From Hasllibacter sp963833115 (GTDB lineage Bacteria; Pseudomonadota; Alphaproteobacteria; Rhodobacterales; Rhodobacteraceae): a stretch of DNA of 64,000 nt. Every line of letters begins with the position of its first letter. Within the stretch, counting starts at the first letter, position 1. Below, one piece after another: positions 43,233-52,076 of this stretch. The DNA is taken from contig CAWHWS010000002.1 in NCBI GenBank assembly GCA_963833115.1, positions 1,984,001 to 2,048,000 of the forward strand, given 5' to 3'. Both the position numbers and the translations under genes were made by a program. Under the pieces are notes generated by a model. That model was not told the origin of the DNA, did no database searches, and saw only the letters and a program-made list of their open reading frames with translations.

Positions 43233-45872
43233 ATGACCAGCCTCGCCGACATTCGCTCCACGTTCCTCGGCTATTTCGAAGCGCAGGGCCATGCGCGCGT
43301 CGCGTCGAGCCCGCTGGTGCCGCGCAACGACCCGACGTTGATGTTCGCGAACTCGGGAATGGTGCAGTTCAAGAACCTGTTCACCGGGGTCGAGAGCCGC
43401 GACTATGTCCGTGCGACGACGGCGCAGAAATGCGTGCGCGCAGGCGGCAAGCACAACGATCTCGACAATGTCGGCTACACCGCCCGGCATCATACCTTCT
43501 TCGAGATGATGGGTAATTTCAGCTTCGGCGACTATTTCAAGGCCGATGCGATCTTCTTCGCGTGGGAGATGGTCACCCGTGAGCTCGGCATCGATCCCTC
43601 TCGGCTCCTGGTGACGGTCTATCACGACGACGAGGATGCGGCGGCGCTTTGGCGCAAGATCGCTCGACTGCCGGACGAGCGGATCATCCGGATCGCGACC
43701 TCGGACAATTTCTGGCAGATGGGCCCGACGGGTCCCTGCGGCCCATGCACCGAGATATTCTACGACCACGGCCCCGAGCACTGGGGCGGCCCTCCGGGAA
43801 GCCCGGAGGAGGACGGCGACCGGTTCGTCGAGATCTGGAACCTCGTCTTCATGCAGTACGAGCAGCGTGAGGACGGCTCGCGCATGCCCTTGCCGAACCA
43901 ATCGATCGATACCGGGATGGGCATCGAACGGGTCGCGGCCCTCCTGCAGGGAACGAACGACAATTACTCGACCGATCTGATGCGTGCCTTGATCGAGGCG
44001 TCCGCGCACGCGACCTCGAGCGATCCGGACGGGCCGGGAGCGACCCATCACCGCGTGATCGCCGACCACCTGCGCAGCACCTCATTCATCGTCGCCGACG
44101 GTGTCCTGCCGGCAAAGGACGGGCGCGGCTACGTGCTGCGCCGGATCATGCGGCGGGCGATGCGGCATGCGCACCTCCTGGGCGCCGCCGATCCGGTCAT
44201 GCACCGCCTCGTGCCCGAGCTCGTCCGCCAGATGGGCGACGCCTATCCCGAGTTGCGGCAGGCGCAGCCCCTGATCGAGGAGACCCTTCGCTCTGAGGAG
44301 GAGCGGTTCCGAACCACGCTCGATCGGGGTCTGACCCTCCTCGACCAGGAGGTCGCGGCGCTGGCGGATGGCGAGCCGCTTCCGGGCGCGGCGGCGTTCA
44401 AGCTCTACGACACGTTCGGCTTTCCGCTCGATCTGACCCAGGACGCGCTGCGAGAGCAGGGTCGGCAGATCGACCTTCCGGGGTTCGACGCCGCGATGGA
44501 CGCGCAGCGCACCCAGGCCCGGGCGGCATGGACCGGAACCGGCGAGACGGGCGAGGCCGCGCTATGGTTCGACCTGGCACAGGAGATCGGCGTGACCGAT
44601 TTTCTCGGTCATGACAGCCTGCAGGCCGAAGCGCAGGTGCTCGCCATCGTGCAGGATGGCGTGCGGGTCGAGGCGGCCGAGGCGGGGCAGGATCTGATGT
44701 TGGTCGTCAACCAATCGCCGTTCTACGCCGAGGCCGGCGGACAAGTCGGGGATGCCGGAACCGGCACGACCGACACGGCGGTGATCGAGATTTCACGGAC
44801 GCGCAAGCAAGCCGGGGTCTGGATGCACGTCGCCCGGATCGCGGACGGCACCGTATCGGTGGGCGATGCCGTTCGCCTCGCCGTGGATGCCGATCGCCGG
44901 GCACGGATCGAAGCGAATCATTCGGCGACGCATCTGTTGAATCAGGCCCTCCGGGACGCGCTCGGCGGCGGGGTCGCGCAGCGAGGATCCCTCAACGCCC
45001 CCGATCGGCTGCGCTTCGACTTCAACCATGGCCGGGCGCTCACGCCCGAGGAGTGCGGCGCGGTCGAGCGCGAGGTGAACCGCGTCATTCGTCAGAACTC
45101 CGCCGTCGGCACCCGGTTGATGGCACCTGACGACGCTCGGGCCCTCGGGGCGCAGGCCCTGTTCGGCGAGAAGTACGGCGACGAGGTGCGGGTCGTCTCC
45201 ATGGGCGAGGGCGACACCGGCCGGGGTGCGGACGGTCGCACCTGGAGCATCGAGCTGTGCGGCGGCACCCATGTCCGCCGCACCGGGGAGATCGGGCTCT
45301 TCGCGATCGTCTCCGAATCGGCCTCCTCGTCCGGGGTGCGCCGCATCGAGGCGGTGACGGGTGAGGGGGCCCTCACTCTTCTGCGCGAACGGGACCGGCG
45401 GCTATCCGAGCTCGAGGCCGTCCTCAAGGTCCCGGCGGCCGAGATGACGGCGCGGGTGGAGGCGCTCCTGAGTGATCGCAAAGCGTTGCAAGCGGAGGTC
45501 GCCCGGCTCAAACGTGACGTGGCGAGCGAAGCCGAAGTGCGTGAAATTAACGGAATAAGAGCCGTCCTTCAAGTCTTGAGCGAAGTCGGCGCGAAGGAGC
45601 TGCCCCCGCTCGTCGATGCGCTGAAGGCGCGGCTGGGTTCGGGTGTCATCGTGCTCGTCTCGGATGCGGGCGGCAAGGCGGCGGTGGCCGCAGGGGTGAC
45701 GGGGGACCTGACGGGGCGGGTCTCGGCGGTCGACCTGGCGCGCGCGGCCTCCGCCGCCCTGGGCGGGCGGGGCGGGGGCGGTCGCCCCGAGATGGCGCAG
45801 GCGGGCGGCCCATCCGCCGAGCGCGCGGAGGACGCCCTGGCAGCCGTCGCCGCCATCCTGGAGGTAGCGTGA
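43233..45872 (+). CDS. alaS: Alanyl-tRNA synthetase
   Basis: An 879-residue class II synthetase charging tRNA-Ala. The N-terminal aminoacylation domain shows TLMFANSGMVQFKN and GPTGPCGPCTEI. The editing domain has zinc ligands in NHSATHLLN and CGGTHVRRTGEIG. The C-terminal DHHA1 domain ends with GGRGGGGRPEMAQAGG. The ATG at 43233 matches the family (MTSLADIRSTFLGYFEAQGH region). Codons near 45536-45580 are unusually AT-rich for the gene. Its stop overlaps the next ATG. Confidence 0.97.
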   Translation: MTSLADIRSTFLGYFEAQGHARVASSPLVPRNDPTLMFANSGMVQFKNLFTGVESRDYVRATTAQKCVRAGGKHNDLDNVGYTARHHTFFEMMGNFSFGDYFKADAIFFAWEMVTRELGIDPSRLLVTVYHDDEDAAALWRKIARLPDERIIRIATSDNFWQMGPTGPCGPCTEIFYDHGPEHWGGPPGSPEEDGDRFVEIWNLVFMQYEQREDGSRMPLPNQSIDTGMGIERVAALLQGTNDNYSTDLMRALIEASAHATSSDPDGPGATHHRVIADHLRSTSFIVADGVLPAKDGRGYVLRRIMRRAMRHAHLLGAADPVMHRLVPELVRQMGDAYPELRQAQPLIEETLRSEEERFRTTLDRGLTLLDQEVAALADGEPLPGAAAFKLYDTFGFPLDLTQDALREQGRQIDLPGFDAAMDAQRTQARAAWTGTGETGEAALWFDLAQEIGVTDFLGHDSLQAEAQVLAIVQDGVRVEAAEAGQDLMLVVNQSPFYAEAGGQVGDAGTGTTDTAVIEISRTRKQAGVWMHVARIADGTVSVGDAVRLAVDADRRARIEANHSATHLLNQALRDALGGGVAQRGSLNAPDRLRFDFNHGRALTPEECGAVEREVNRVIRQNSAVGTRLMAPDDARALGAQALFGEKYGDEVRVVSMGEGDTGRGADGRTWSIELCGGTHVRRTGEIGLFAIVSESASSSGVRRIEAVTGEGALTLLRERDRRLSELEAVLKVPAAEMTARVEALLSDRKALQAEVARLKRDVASEAEVREINGIRAVLQVLSEVGAKELPPLVDALKARLGSGVIVLVSDAGGKAAVAAGVTGDLTGRVSAVDLARAASAALGGRGGGGRPEMAQAGGPSAERAEDALAAVAAILEVA

Positions 45873-46162
45873 TGGCGGGCGCATTCTGGATCGCCCATGT
45901 GGCTGTTCATGACGAGGAGGCCTACGGCCGCTATGCCGCCATCGCGACCGAGGCGATCGCCGCTCATGGCGGCGTCTTCGAGGCACGCGGCGGCCGCTAC
46001 CGTCAAATGGAGGGTCCGGATCGCCCGAGGAACGTCGTCGCGCGGTTCCGAAGCTTCGAGGATGCCGTCGCCTGCTACGAGAGCGCGCGCTACCAAGACG
46101 CCGTCGCCATCGCGGCCGGGGCGGCCACGCGCGAGCTGGTGATCGTGGAAACCGCCGGTTAA
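45872..46162 (+). CDS. DUF1330 family protein
   Basis: A 96-residue dimeric alpha-beta barrel-type protein (DUF1330). It shows FWIAHVAVHDEEAYGRYA, a central FEARGGRYRQMEG and NVVARFRSFEDAVACYESARYQ. The family has no established enzymatic role. The ATG at 45872 lies in the alaS stop (TGATG) with GGAGGT 6 nt upstream inside alaS, so translation is coupled. The following MOSC gene starts on the next base after its stop. Confidence 0.85.
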   Translation: MAGAFWIAHVAVHDEEAYGRYAAIATEAIAAHGGVFEARGGRYRQMEGPDRPRNVVARFRSFEDAVACYESARYQDAVAIAAGAATRELVIVETAG

Positions 46163-46627
46163 GTGCGCACTCTCGCGGCTATGCGGGCGACCCATGCGGC
46201 GGCCGGCCGCGTCGACTGGATCGGCCTGCGCCCGGCGCGCCGGGCGCCGATGGCCGCGGTCGAAACGGCGGTCCTGACCGGCGACGGTCTCGTCGGTGAT
46301 CATGCCCGTCCGGGTATGCGCGCGGTGACGCTCATCCAGGGCGAGCACCTCCCGGCGATCGCGGCGCTCGTCGGCCGGGCCGCCCCGCCCGACGCGCTGC
46401 GCCGCAACGTCGTGGTCTCTGGCATCAATCTCCTCGCGCTGAAGGGCGTGCCCCTCCGCATCGGCACCGCGCGGATCGAGATCACGGGTCCGCGCCATCC
46501 ATGCAGCCGAATGGAGGAGGCGCTCGGTCCGGGCGGCTACAACGCCGTGCGTGGGCATGGCGGATGGTGCGCGACGGTGCTGGAACCGGGGCGCATCGCG
46601 ATCGGGGACGCCCTGCACCCAGGCTGA
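46163..46627 (+). CDS. MOSC domain protein
   Basis: A 154-residue MOSC-domain protein starting at GTG directly after the DUF1330 stop. The core shows DGLVGDHARPGMRAVTLIQGEHL, RRNVVVSGINLLAL and the family cysteine in HPCSRMEEALGPGGYNAVRGHGG in conserved order. MOSC proteins bind molybdenum cofactor or transfer its sulfur and can reduce N-hydroxylated compounds. A link with the cox-type enzyme 35 kb away is possible but not shown. It lies convergent to typA with repeat copy D between. Confidence 0.85.
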   Translation: MRTLAAMRATHAAAGRVDWIGLRPARRAPMAAVETAVLTGDGLVGDHARPGMRAVTLIQGEHLPAIAALVGRAAPPDALRRNVVVSGINLLALKGVPLRIGTARIEITGPRHPCSRMEEALGPGGYNAVRGHGGWCATVLEPGRIAIGDALHPG

Positions 46628-46639
46628 TCGACCCGAGGC

Positions 46640-46739
46640 AGCGCGGCCGCCCGTGCCCGCCGCAGGCGCGCCGAAGCCGAAGGCGAGGCCCGGCCCAACC
46701 CTCGCAGGCCGGAAGGCCGAGAGGGGCGGGAGCCCCCCT
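46640..46739 (-). repeat. Dispersed intergenic repeat, copy D (reverse orientation)
   Basis: Read on the minus strand it begins GGCTCCCGCCCCTCTCGGCC, then CCGGCCTGCGAGGGTTGGGC, CGGGCCTCGCCTTCGGC and a GC-rich tail. The first 50 bp are nearly identical to copy A at 954. It fills the gap between convergent MOSC and typA genes and could end both transcripts. Confidence 0.72.
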
Positions 46740-48560
46740 TCAGCTCGCCGCGCGCGAGGCGCGCTTGCGCTCGTGCGGGTCGAGGAACCGCTTGCGCAGG
46801 CGGATCGCGGCGGGCGTCACCTCGACCAGCTCGTCATCGTCGATATAGGCGATGGCCTGTTCCAGTGACATGGTGATCGGCGTCGTCAGGCGCACCGCCT
46901 CGTCGGTGCCCGACGCGCGCACGTTGGTGAGCTGCTTGCCCTTGAGCGGGTTCACCTCCAGGTCGTTCTCCCGGCTGTGCTCGCCGATGATCATGCCGGT
47001 GTAGACCGGCGCCTGCGCCCCGATGAAGAAGCGCCCCCGGTCCTCCAGCTTCCACAGCGCGTAGGCCACCGCCGTGCCCGCCTCCATGGAGATCAGCACG
47101 CCCGCGCGCCGCCCCGGGATCGGCCCCTTGTGCGGCGCCCATTCGTGGAACACGCGGTTCAAGACGCCGGTGCCCTTGGTATCCGTCAGGAATTCGCCGT
47201 GGTAGCCGATGAGGCCGCGGGACGGCACGTGGGCGACGATGCGGGTCTTGCCGGTGCCGGACTGCTTCATCTCGGCGAGCTCGCCCTTCCGGGGGCCGGT
47301 GATCTTCTCGATCACGGCGCCGGAGAAGGCGTCGTCCACGTCGATTGTCACCTCCTCGATCGGCTCGAGCCGCTGGCCGTCCCGCTCCTGGAACAGGACC
47401 TGCGGACGGGAGATCGAGAGCTCGAACCCTTCGCGGCGCATGTTCTCGATCAGGACGCCCATCTGGAGCTCGCCGCGGCCGGCGACCTCGAACGCCTCCC
47501 CGCCTGGCGTGTCTGTGACCTTGATCGCGACGTTGGATTCCGCCTCTCGCATCAGGCGCTCGCGGATCACGCGGGACTGGACCTTCTTGCCGTCGCGGCC
47601 GGCGAGGGGGCTGTCGTTGATGCCGAAGGTCACGGTGATCGTCGGCGGGTCGATCGGCTGCGCCGGCAGGGGCACGTCGATCGACGGCTCGCAGATCGTG
47701 TCGGCCACGGTCGCCTTCGTCATGCCCGCGAGGGAGACGATGTCCCCGGCCATGGCCTCGTCGATGGGCTGCTGGCCGAGGCCGCGGAAGGCGAGGATCT
47801 TGGAGACGCGGAACGCCTCGATCCGCTCGCCTTCGCGGGTCAGGGCCTTGACCTGGTCGCCGGTGCGGACGGTGCCGCTCTCGATCCGGCCCGTGAGGAG
47901 CCGGCCGATGAACGGGTCCGCGCCGAGGGTCGTCGCGAGCATGCGGAAGGTGCTGCCCGACTGCGCGGCCTGGCGCGGGGCGGGGACGTGCTCGACCACG
48001 AGGTCGAAGAGCGCGTCCAGGCTCTCGCGCGGCCCGTCGAGCTCGGTGTCGGCCCAGCCGTTGCGCCCGGAGGCGTAGAGGACGGGGAAGTCGAGCTGAT
48101 CGTCGTCGGCGCCGAGCGCGGCGAAGAGGTCGAACACCTCGTCGAGCGCGCGGTCGGGCTCGGCATCGGGCTTGTCGACCTTGTTTAGGACGACGATCGG
48201 GCGCAGGCCGAGGGCGAGCGCCTTGGAGGTCACGAACTTGGTCTGCGGCATCGGCCCCTCTGCGGCGTCCACCAGGAGGACGACGCCGTCGACCATGGAG
48301 AGGATGCGCTCCACCTCGCCGCCGAAATCGGCGTGGCCCGGCGTGTCGACGATGTTGACGCGCGTGCCGTGCCACTCGACGGAGGTGCACTTGGCGAGGA
48401 TCGTGATCCCGCGCTCGCGCTCGAGGTCGTTCGAGTCCATCGCCCGCTCGGTCGTGGCCTGGTTCTCGCGGTAGGTGCCCGACTGCTTGAGGAGCTCGTC
48501 CACGAGCGTCGTCTTGCCGTGGTCGACATGGGCGATGATGGCGATGTTACGCAGGTCCAT
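46740..48560 (-). CDS. typA: Translational GTPase TypA/BipA
   Basis: A 606-residue ribosome-binding GTPase. G1 is AHVDHGKTT, then RERGITI (G2 region), DTPGHADFGGEV (G3) and NKVDKPDA (G4), followed by EF-G-like domains III and V and the BipA-specific C-terminal domain (HSRENDLEVNPLKGKQLTN). It aids 50S assembly and stress or cold adaptation. The ATG at 48560 (MDLRNIAIIAHVDHGKTT) has GAGGTG upstream; a GTG nine bases earlier is possible but less likely. The gene is complete. Confidence 0.95.
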   Translation of the reverse strand: MDLRNIAIIAHVDHGKTTLVDELLKQSGTYRENQATTERAMDSNDLERERGITILAKCTSVEWHGTRVNIVDTPGHADFGGEVERILSMVDGVVLLVDAAEGPMPQTKFVTSKALALGLRPIVVLNKVDKPDAEPDRALDEVFDLFAALGADDDQLDFPVLYASGRNGWADTELDGPRESLDALFDLVVEHVPAPRQAAQSGSTFRMLATTLGADPFIGRLLTGRIESGTVRTGDQVKALTREGERIEAFRVSKILAFRGLGQQPIDEAMAGDIVSLAGMTKATVADTICEPSIDVPLPAQPIDPPTITVTFGINDSPLAGRDGKKVQSRVIRERLMREAESNVAIKVTDTPGGEAFEVAGRGELQMGVLIENMRREGFELSISRPQVLFQERDGQRLEPIEEVTIDVDDAFSGAVIEKITGPRKGELAEMKQSGTGKTRIVAHVPSRGLIGYHGEFLTDTKGTGVLNRVFHEWAPHKGPIPGRRAGVLISMEAGTAVAYALWKLEDRGRFFIGAQAPVYTGMIIGEHSRENDLEVNPLKGKQLTNVRASGTDEAVRLTTPITMSLEQAIAYIDDDELVEVTPAAIRLRKRFLDPHERKRASRAAS

Positions 48561-48679
48561 GACCGGCACCTCGGGGTTCGGGGCGCCGTGGCGCGAGATT
48601 GGGATGTGGCGCAGCTAAGCGGTCCGCCGCGCTGCGGCAAGCCTCCGCGAGCGCGCGCCGCGCAGGTCGCGACGCAGCG

Positions 48680-49846
48680 TCAGGCCGTGCGGGCCTCCGC
48701 GGCGGGCCCGCCCTCGAGCGCAGGGCGGGCTCCGGTCAGTCGGCGGGCGAAGCGCTGCCCGGGCAGCTCGACATATCGATAGGTGAGGCCGGAGAGGTAG
48801 ACGATAAGCAGGAGCAGCCCGGCGAAGCCGAGATTGGCGCCCAGCGCCCCGCCCAGGGTCACGAGGGGGATCGTGGCGCCGTCGAAATCCCCCATCGTGT
48901 AGAGGCTCCAACCGGTCGCGATCTCGGTGATCCGAAGGGTGATTCCGAACAGAATGAGAACCAGCATGTGGATCATGTAGATCGAGTAGGATCGGTCCCC
49001 GAGCATCGTCATGATCGGCGCGTTGAGCGCGCGCGAGACGGCGCCGTCCCCCAGGGCCAAAAGGACGATCCCCCCACCGAAGCACAGCGCGCCCCAGAGA
49101 TGCGGCATCGGGAGGTCGTCCCAAGCCCATAGCAGGGCGGCGAAGCTCGCGACGCAGGCGAGCTCGACCCAGGTGCCCACGCGGCCGCCCCGTGCTCGCA
49201 GCGCGTCCCACGCCCGGTAGCCGACGACGCCGATGGGGAAGTAGAAGAGGGCGAGCCAGAAGCCCATCCGGGCGTTGCCGAAGGGCATGGTCACGAGGCC
49301 GGCGAGGGCCGCGAAGCCGAGCGCGATGGCCGCCAGCGTGGCGGCGACGGCGATGCGCCGGCCGCCCAGGAGCAGGGTCGCGGCGAAGAGCAGGTAGAGC
49401 CAGAACTCCACCGCGATCGACCAGGAGACCGAGTTGATCTCTCCCGTGGCCTCGTTGGAGAAGGCGTGCAGCATGAGCCCCTGGACGAGGAAGCGCAGCG
49501 CGAGGGGATCGCCCGCGCCGCCGGCCCCGTATGGGACCGCGCCCATCCGGTCGCCTATGACGCGCATCGCGACGATGCCGACGAGCATCGTCATGACGAA
49601 GAGGTGCAACGGCCAGAGCCGGCCGATCCGGGCCACGACGAAGCGCGCCGCGTCGACCCTCGAGGCGATCCGCCGACCATAGGCCAGCGTGATCACGAAC
49701 CCGCTGAGCACGAAGAAGAAGTAGACCGCGACATGGCCGTTGCGAACGATCTGCGCATCCATGAAGAGATGCGTGACGGGCGTGTGATACGCGACGACGA
49801 GCAGCGCGAAGACGCCCCGCATGCTGTCGAGTTGGCCGATCCGCAT
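48680..49846 (-). CDS. Acyltransferase 3 family membrane protein
   Basis: A 388-residue integral membrane acyltransferase (OafA/NodX type) with about ten hydrophobic helices. The N-terminal motif LDSMRGVFALLVVAYH carries the catalytic histidine at residue 20, and VYFFFVLSGFVIT and NSVSWSIAVEFWLYL are conserved. A C-terminal YVELPGQRFARRL follows the last helix. It probably O-acylates a cell-surface polysaccharide or lipid. The ATG at 49846 is used instead of an in-frame TTG at 49915 because the family motif starts there. There are no polysaccharide genes nearby. The 204-bp gap upstream is AT-richer than average and likely holds its promoter. Confidence 0.87.
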   Translation of the reverse strand: MRIGQLDSMRGVFALLVVAYHTPVTHLFMDAQIVRNGHVAVYFFFVLSGFVITLAYGRRIASRVDAARFVVARIGRLWPLHLFVMTMLVGIVAMRVIGDRMGAVPYGAGGAGDPLALRFLVQGLMLHAFSNEATGEINSVSWSIAVEFWLYLLFAATLLLGGRRIAVAATLAAIALGFAALAGLVTMPFGNARMGFWLALFYFPIGVVGYRAWDALRARGGRVGTWVELACVASFAALLWAWDDLPMPHLWGALCFGGGIVLLALGDGAVSRALNAPIMTMLGDRSYSIYMIHMLVLILFGITLRITEIATGWSLYTMGDFDGATIPLVTLGGALGANLGFAGLLLLIVYLSGLTYRYVELPGQRFARRLTGARPALEGGPAAEARTA

Positions 49847-50016
49847 CGTCCGCGCCCCGCTCCGCCGGGCGGATCGGGGAACGGCGCCGGAGACGGAACC
49901 GTTCGCCACACGCAAGGCGGATTGTCATCGATTGGTACTCAACCGAACCGATAGCAGACGACAATGATGCGTAAACCCTCAAATCGGGTCTCGGCGGGAA
50001 ACGGCGTGGATGTCGG

Positions 50017-50043
50017 CGCGCCGCCCGAATGATGGGCGGCGCG
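50017..50043 (-). terminator. Terminator after icd
   Basis: CGCGCCGCCC and GGGCGGCGCG form a perfect 10-bp stem with a 7-nt loop, 7 nt past the icd stop on the minus strand. There is no T-run. Confidence 0.62.
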
Positions 50044-50050
50044 GGATCGG

Positions 50051-51262
50051 TCAGGACAGGGCGGCCTGGAGGTTCTCGTCCACCTTGTCGAGGAACCCGG
50101 TCGTCGTGAGCCATCTCTGGTCGGGGCCGACCAGCAGCGCGAGGTCCTTGGTCATGTGCCCGGCTTCGACCGTCTCCACCACGACCCGCTCGAGCGTCGC
50201 GGCGAAGGTCGCGAGGGCCTCGTTCCCGTCGAGCTTGGCCCGGTGCTTGAGGCCGCCGGTCCAGGCGTAGATCGAGGCGATGGAGTTGGTCGACGTCGCC
50301 TCGCCCTTCTGGTGCTGGCGGTAGTGGCGCGTGACGGTGCCGTGCGCGGCCTCGGCCTCGACGATCTTGCCGTCCGGCGTCATGAGCTGCGAGGTCATCA
50401 GGCCGAGCGAGCCGAAGCCCTGCGCCACGGTGTCGGACTGCACGTCGCCATCGTAGTTCTTGCACGCCCAGACGTAGCCGCCCGACCATTTCATCGAGGC
50501 CGCGACCATGTCGTCGATCAGGCGGTGCTCGTAGGTGATGCCCTTGGCCTTGAACTCGCCGGCGAACTCGGCGTCGAAGACCTCCTGGAAGATGTCCTTG
50601 AAGCGCCCGTCATAGGCCTTGAGGATCGTGTTCTTGGTCGAGAGGTACACCGGGTAGCCGCGGCCGAGCCCATAATTGAGCGAGGCCCGCGCGAAGTCCC
50701 GGATCGACGCGTCGAGGTTGTACATCGCGACGGCCACGCCGCTGCCCGGGGCGTCGAACACCTCGCGCTCGATCGTCTCGCCGTCCTCGCCGACGAACTT
50801 GATCGTCAGCTTGCCGGGGCCGGGGAAGCGGAAGTCGGTGGCGCGGTACTGGTCCCCGAAGGCGTGGCGCCCGACCACGATGGGCTGCGTCCAGCCCGGC
50901 ACCAGGCGCGGCACGTTCGAGCAGATGATCGGCTCGCGGAAGATGACCCCGCCCAGGATGTTGCGGATCGTGCCGTTGGGCGAACGCCACATCTTCTTGA
51001 GGCCGAACTCCTCGACGCGGTCCTCGTCGGGGGTGATCGTGGCGCATTTCACCCCGACGCCGACCTCGAGGATCTTCTCCGCGGCGTCGATCGTGATCTG
51101 GTCGTCGGTCTCGTCCCGGACCTCGATCCCGAGGTCGTAATAGAGGAGCTCGACGTCGAGATAGGGCAGCACGAGCTTCTGCTTGATGAAGTCCCAGATG
51201 ATGCGGGTCATCTCGTCGCCGTCGAGCTCGACGACCGGGTTCTCGACCTTGATCTTCGCCAT
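50051..51262 (-). CDS. icd: NADP-dependent isocitrate dehydrogenase
   Basis: A 403-residue homodimeric type II isocitrate dehydrogenase, like mitochondrial IDH and alphaproteobacterial Icd. It starts KIKVENPVVELDGDEMTRIIW. Substrate residues appear in WRSPNGTIRNILGG and the metal-binding aspartates in YEHRLIDDMVA and the KNYDGDVQSD region. The NADP segment EAAHGTVTRHYR is present. It catalyses oxidative decarboxylation of isocitrate in the TCA cycle. The ATG at 51262 follows a GGAGGACCAC site. It is divergent from the WrbA-like gene. Confidence 0.96.
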   Translation of the reverse strand: MAKIKVENPVVELDGDEMTRIIWDFIKQKLVLPYLDVELLYYDLGIEVRDETDDQITIDAAEKILEVGVGVKCATITPDEDRVEEFGLKKMWRSPNGTIRNILGGVIFREPIICSNVPRLVPGWTQPIVVGRHAFGDQYRATDFRFPGPGKLTIKFVGEDGETIEREVFDAPGSGVAVAMYNLDASIRDFARASLNYGLGRGYPVYLSTKNTILKAYDGRFKDIFQEVFDAEFAGEFKAKGITYEHRLIDDMVAASMKWSGGYVWACKNYDGDVQSDTVAQGFGSLGLMTSQLMTPDGKIVEAEAAHGTVTRHYRQHQKGEATSTNSIASIYAWTGGLKHRAKLDGNEALATFAATLERVVVETVEAGHMTKDLALLVGPDQRWLTTTGFLDKVDENLQAALS

Positions 51263-51390
51263 GTGGTCCTCCGGGGGGCGTGGGCGGTGCGGCGGCCCTA
51301 CCGCGCAGGCCGGACGAAGTGAAGGAGCCTGGGGTGACGCGCCCCCGCGTCCGGCTATGTGGCCACGTCGAAGCACCCCAGGAGGCCGCG

Positions 51391-51984
51391 ATGCCCGCAC
51401 CCAAGATCCTCGTCATGTTCTACACGTCGACCGGCACCAATCTCGGGATCGCGCGCGAGGCGGAGCGGGCCGCCACGCAGGCCGGCGCGGAGGTGCGCCT
51501 GCGCCGCTTCGCCGAGATCGCGCCGATGGAGGTCGTGCGCAGCCAGGAGAAGTGGCACGCGACGCTCGAGAAGATGCAGGAGGCGGGCATCGAGGAGTGC
51601 GCGCTCGGCGACCTCGAATGGGCGGAGGGCTACTTCGTCTCGGTGCCAACGCGCTACGGCTTGCCGCCGAGCCAGATGCTCGCCTTCACCGACACGACGG
51701 GCGGCCTCTGGTCGAGCGGCAAGCTGGCGGACAAGGCGTTCACCGCGACCTGCAGCGCGTCCAGCCTCCATGGCGGCCAGGAGGGCACGTTGCAGGCGCT
51801 CACCAAGATGGCGTCGCACTGGGGCTGCTACCTGGTGCCGCCGGGCTACGCCGATCCGGTGAAGTTCGAGGATGGCGGCAACCCCTACGGCTACTCGATG
51901 GCGCAGGGGGAGGAGATGAACGCGGCGTCCATCGCCTTCCAGGCGCGGCGCCTGGTGGAGGCGACGGCCAAGCTCATCACCTGA
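51391..51984 (+). CDS. WrbA-like NAD(P)H:quinone oxidoreductase (flavodoxin fold)
   Basis: A 197-residue flavodoxin-fold protein. The N-terminal FMN phosphate loop is MFYTSTGTNLGIA. YFVSVPTRYGLPPSQMLAF, the flavin-binding TCSASSLHGGQEGTL and the C-terminal helix fit the WrbA family. Such enzymes reduce quinones by two electrons and limit oxidative stress. An AGGAGG site lies 5 nt before the ATG. Exact WrbA orthology is not certain because the glycine-rich loop and tail differ from E. coli WrbA. Confidence 0.83.
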   Translation: MPAPKILVMFYTSTGTNLGIAREAERAATQAGAEVRLRRFAEIAPMEVVRSQEKWHATLEKMQEAGIEECALGDLEWAEGYFVSVPTRYGLPPSQMLAFTDTTGGLWSSGKLADKAFTATCSASSLHGGQEGTLQALTKMASHWGCYLVPPGYADPVKFEDGGNPYGYSMAQGEEMNAASIAFQARRLVEATAKLIT

Positions 51985-52076
51985 GGCCCCGGCGGGGCCG
52001 GCGTTGCATCGGGGTGGGGGGCGTGGCACCTGCCCCGGGTCGCCGCACAGGCCGCGGTCAGGCCGGAGCCCCGGGA

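Noticed and set aside
51985..52076. A riboswitch or small RNA before the sulfotransferase-like gene
   Set aside because: The 92-nt gap is GC-rich with only weak pairing and no recognisable aptamer core.
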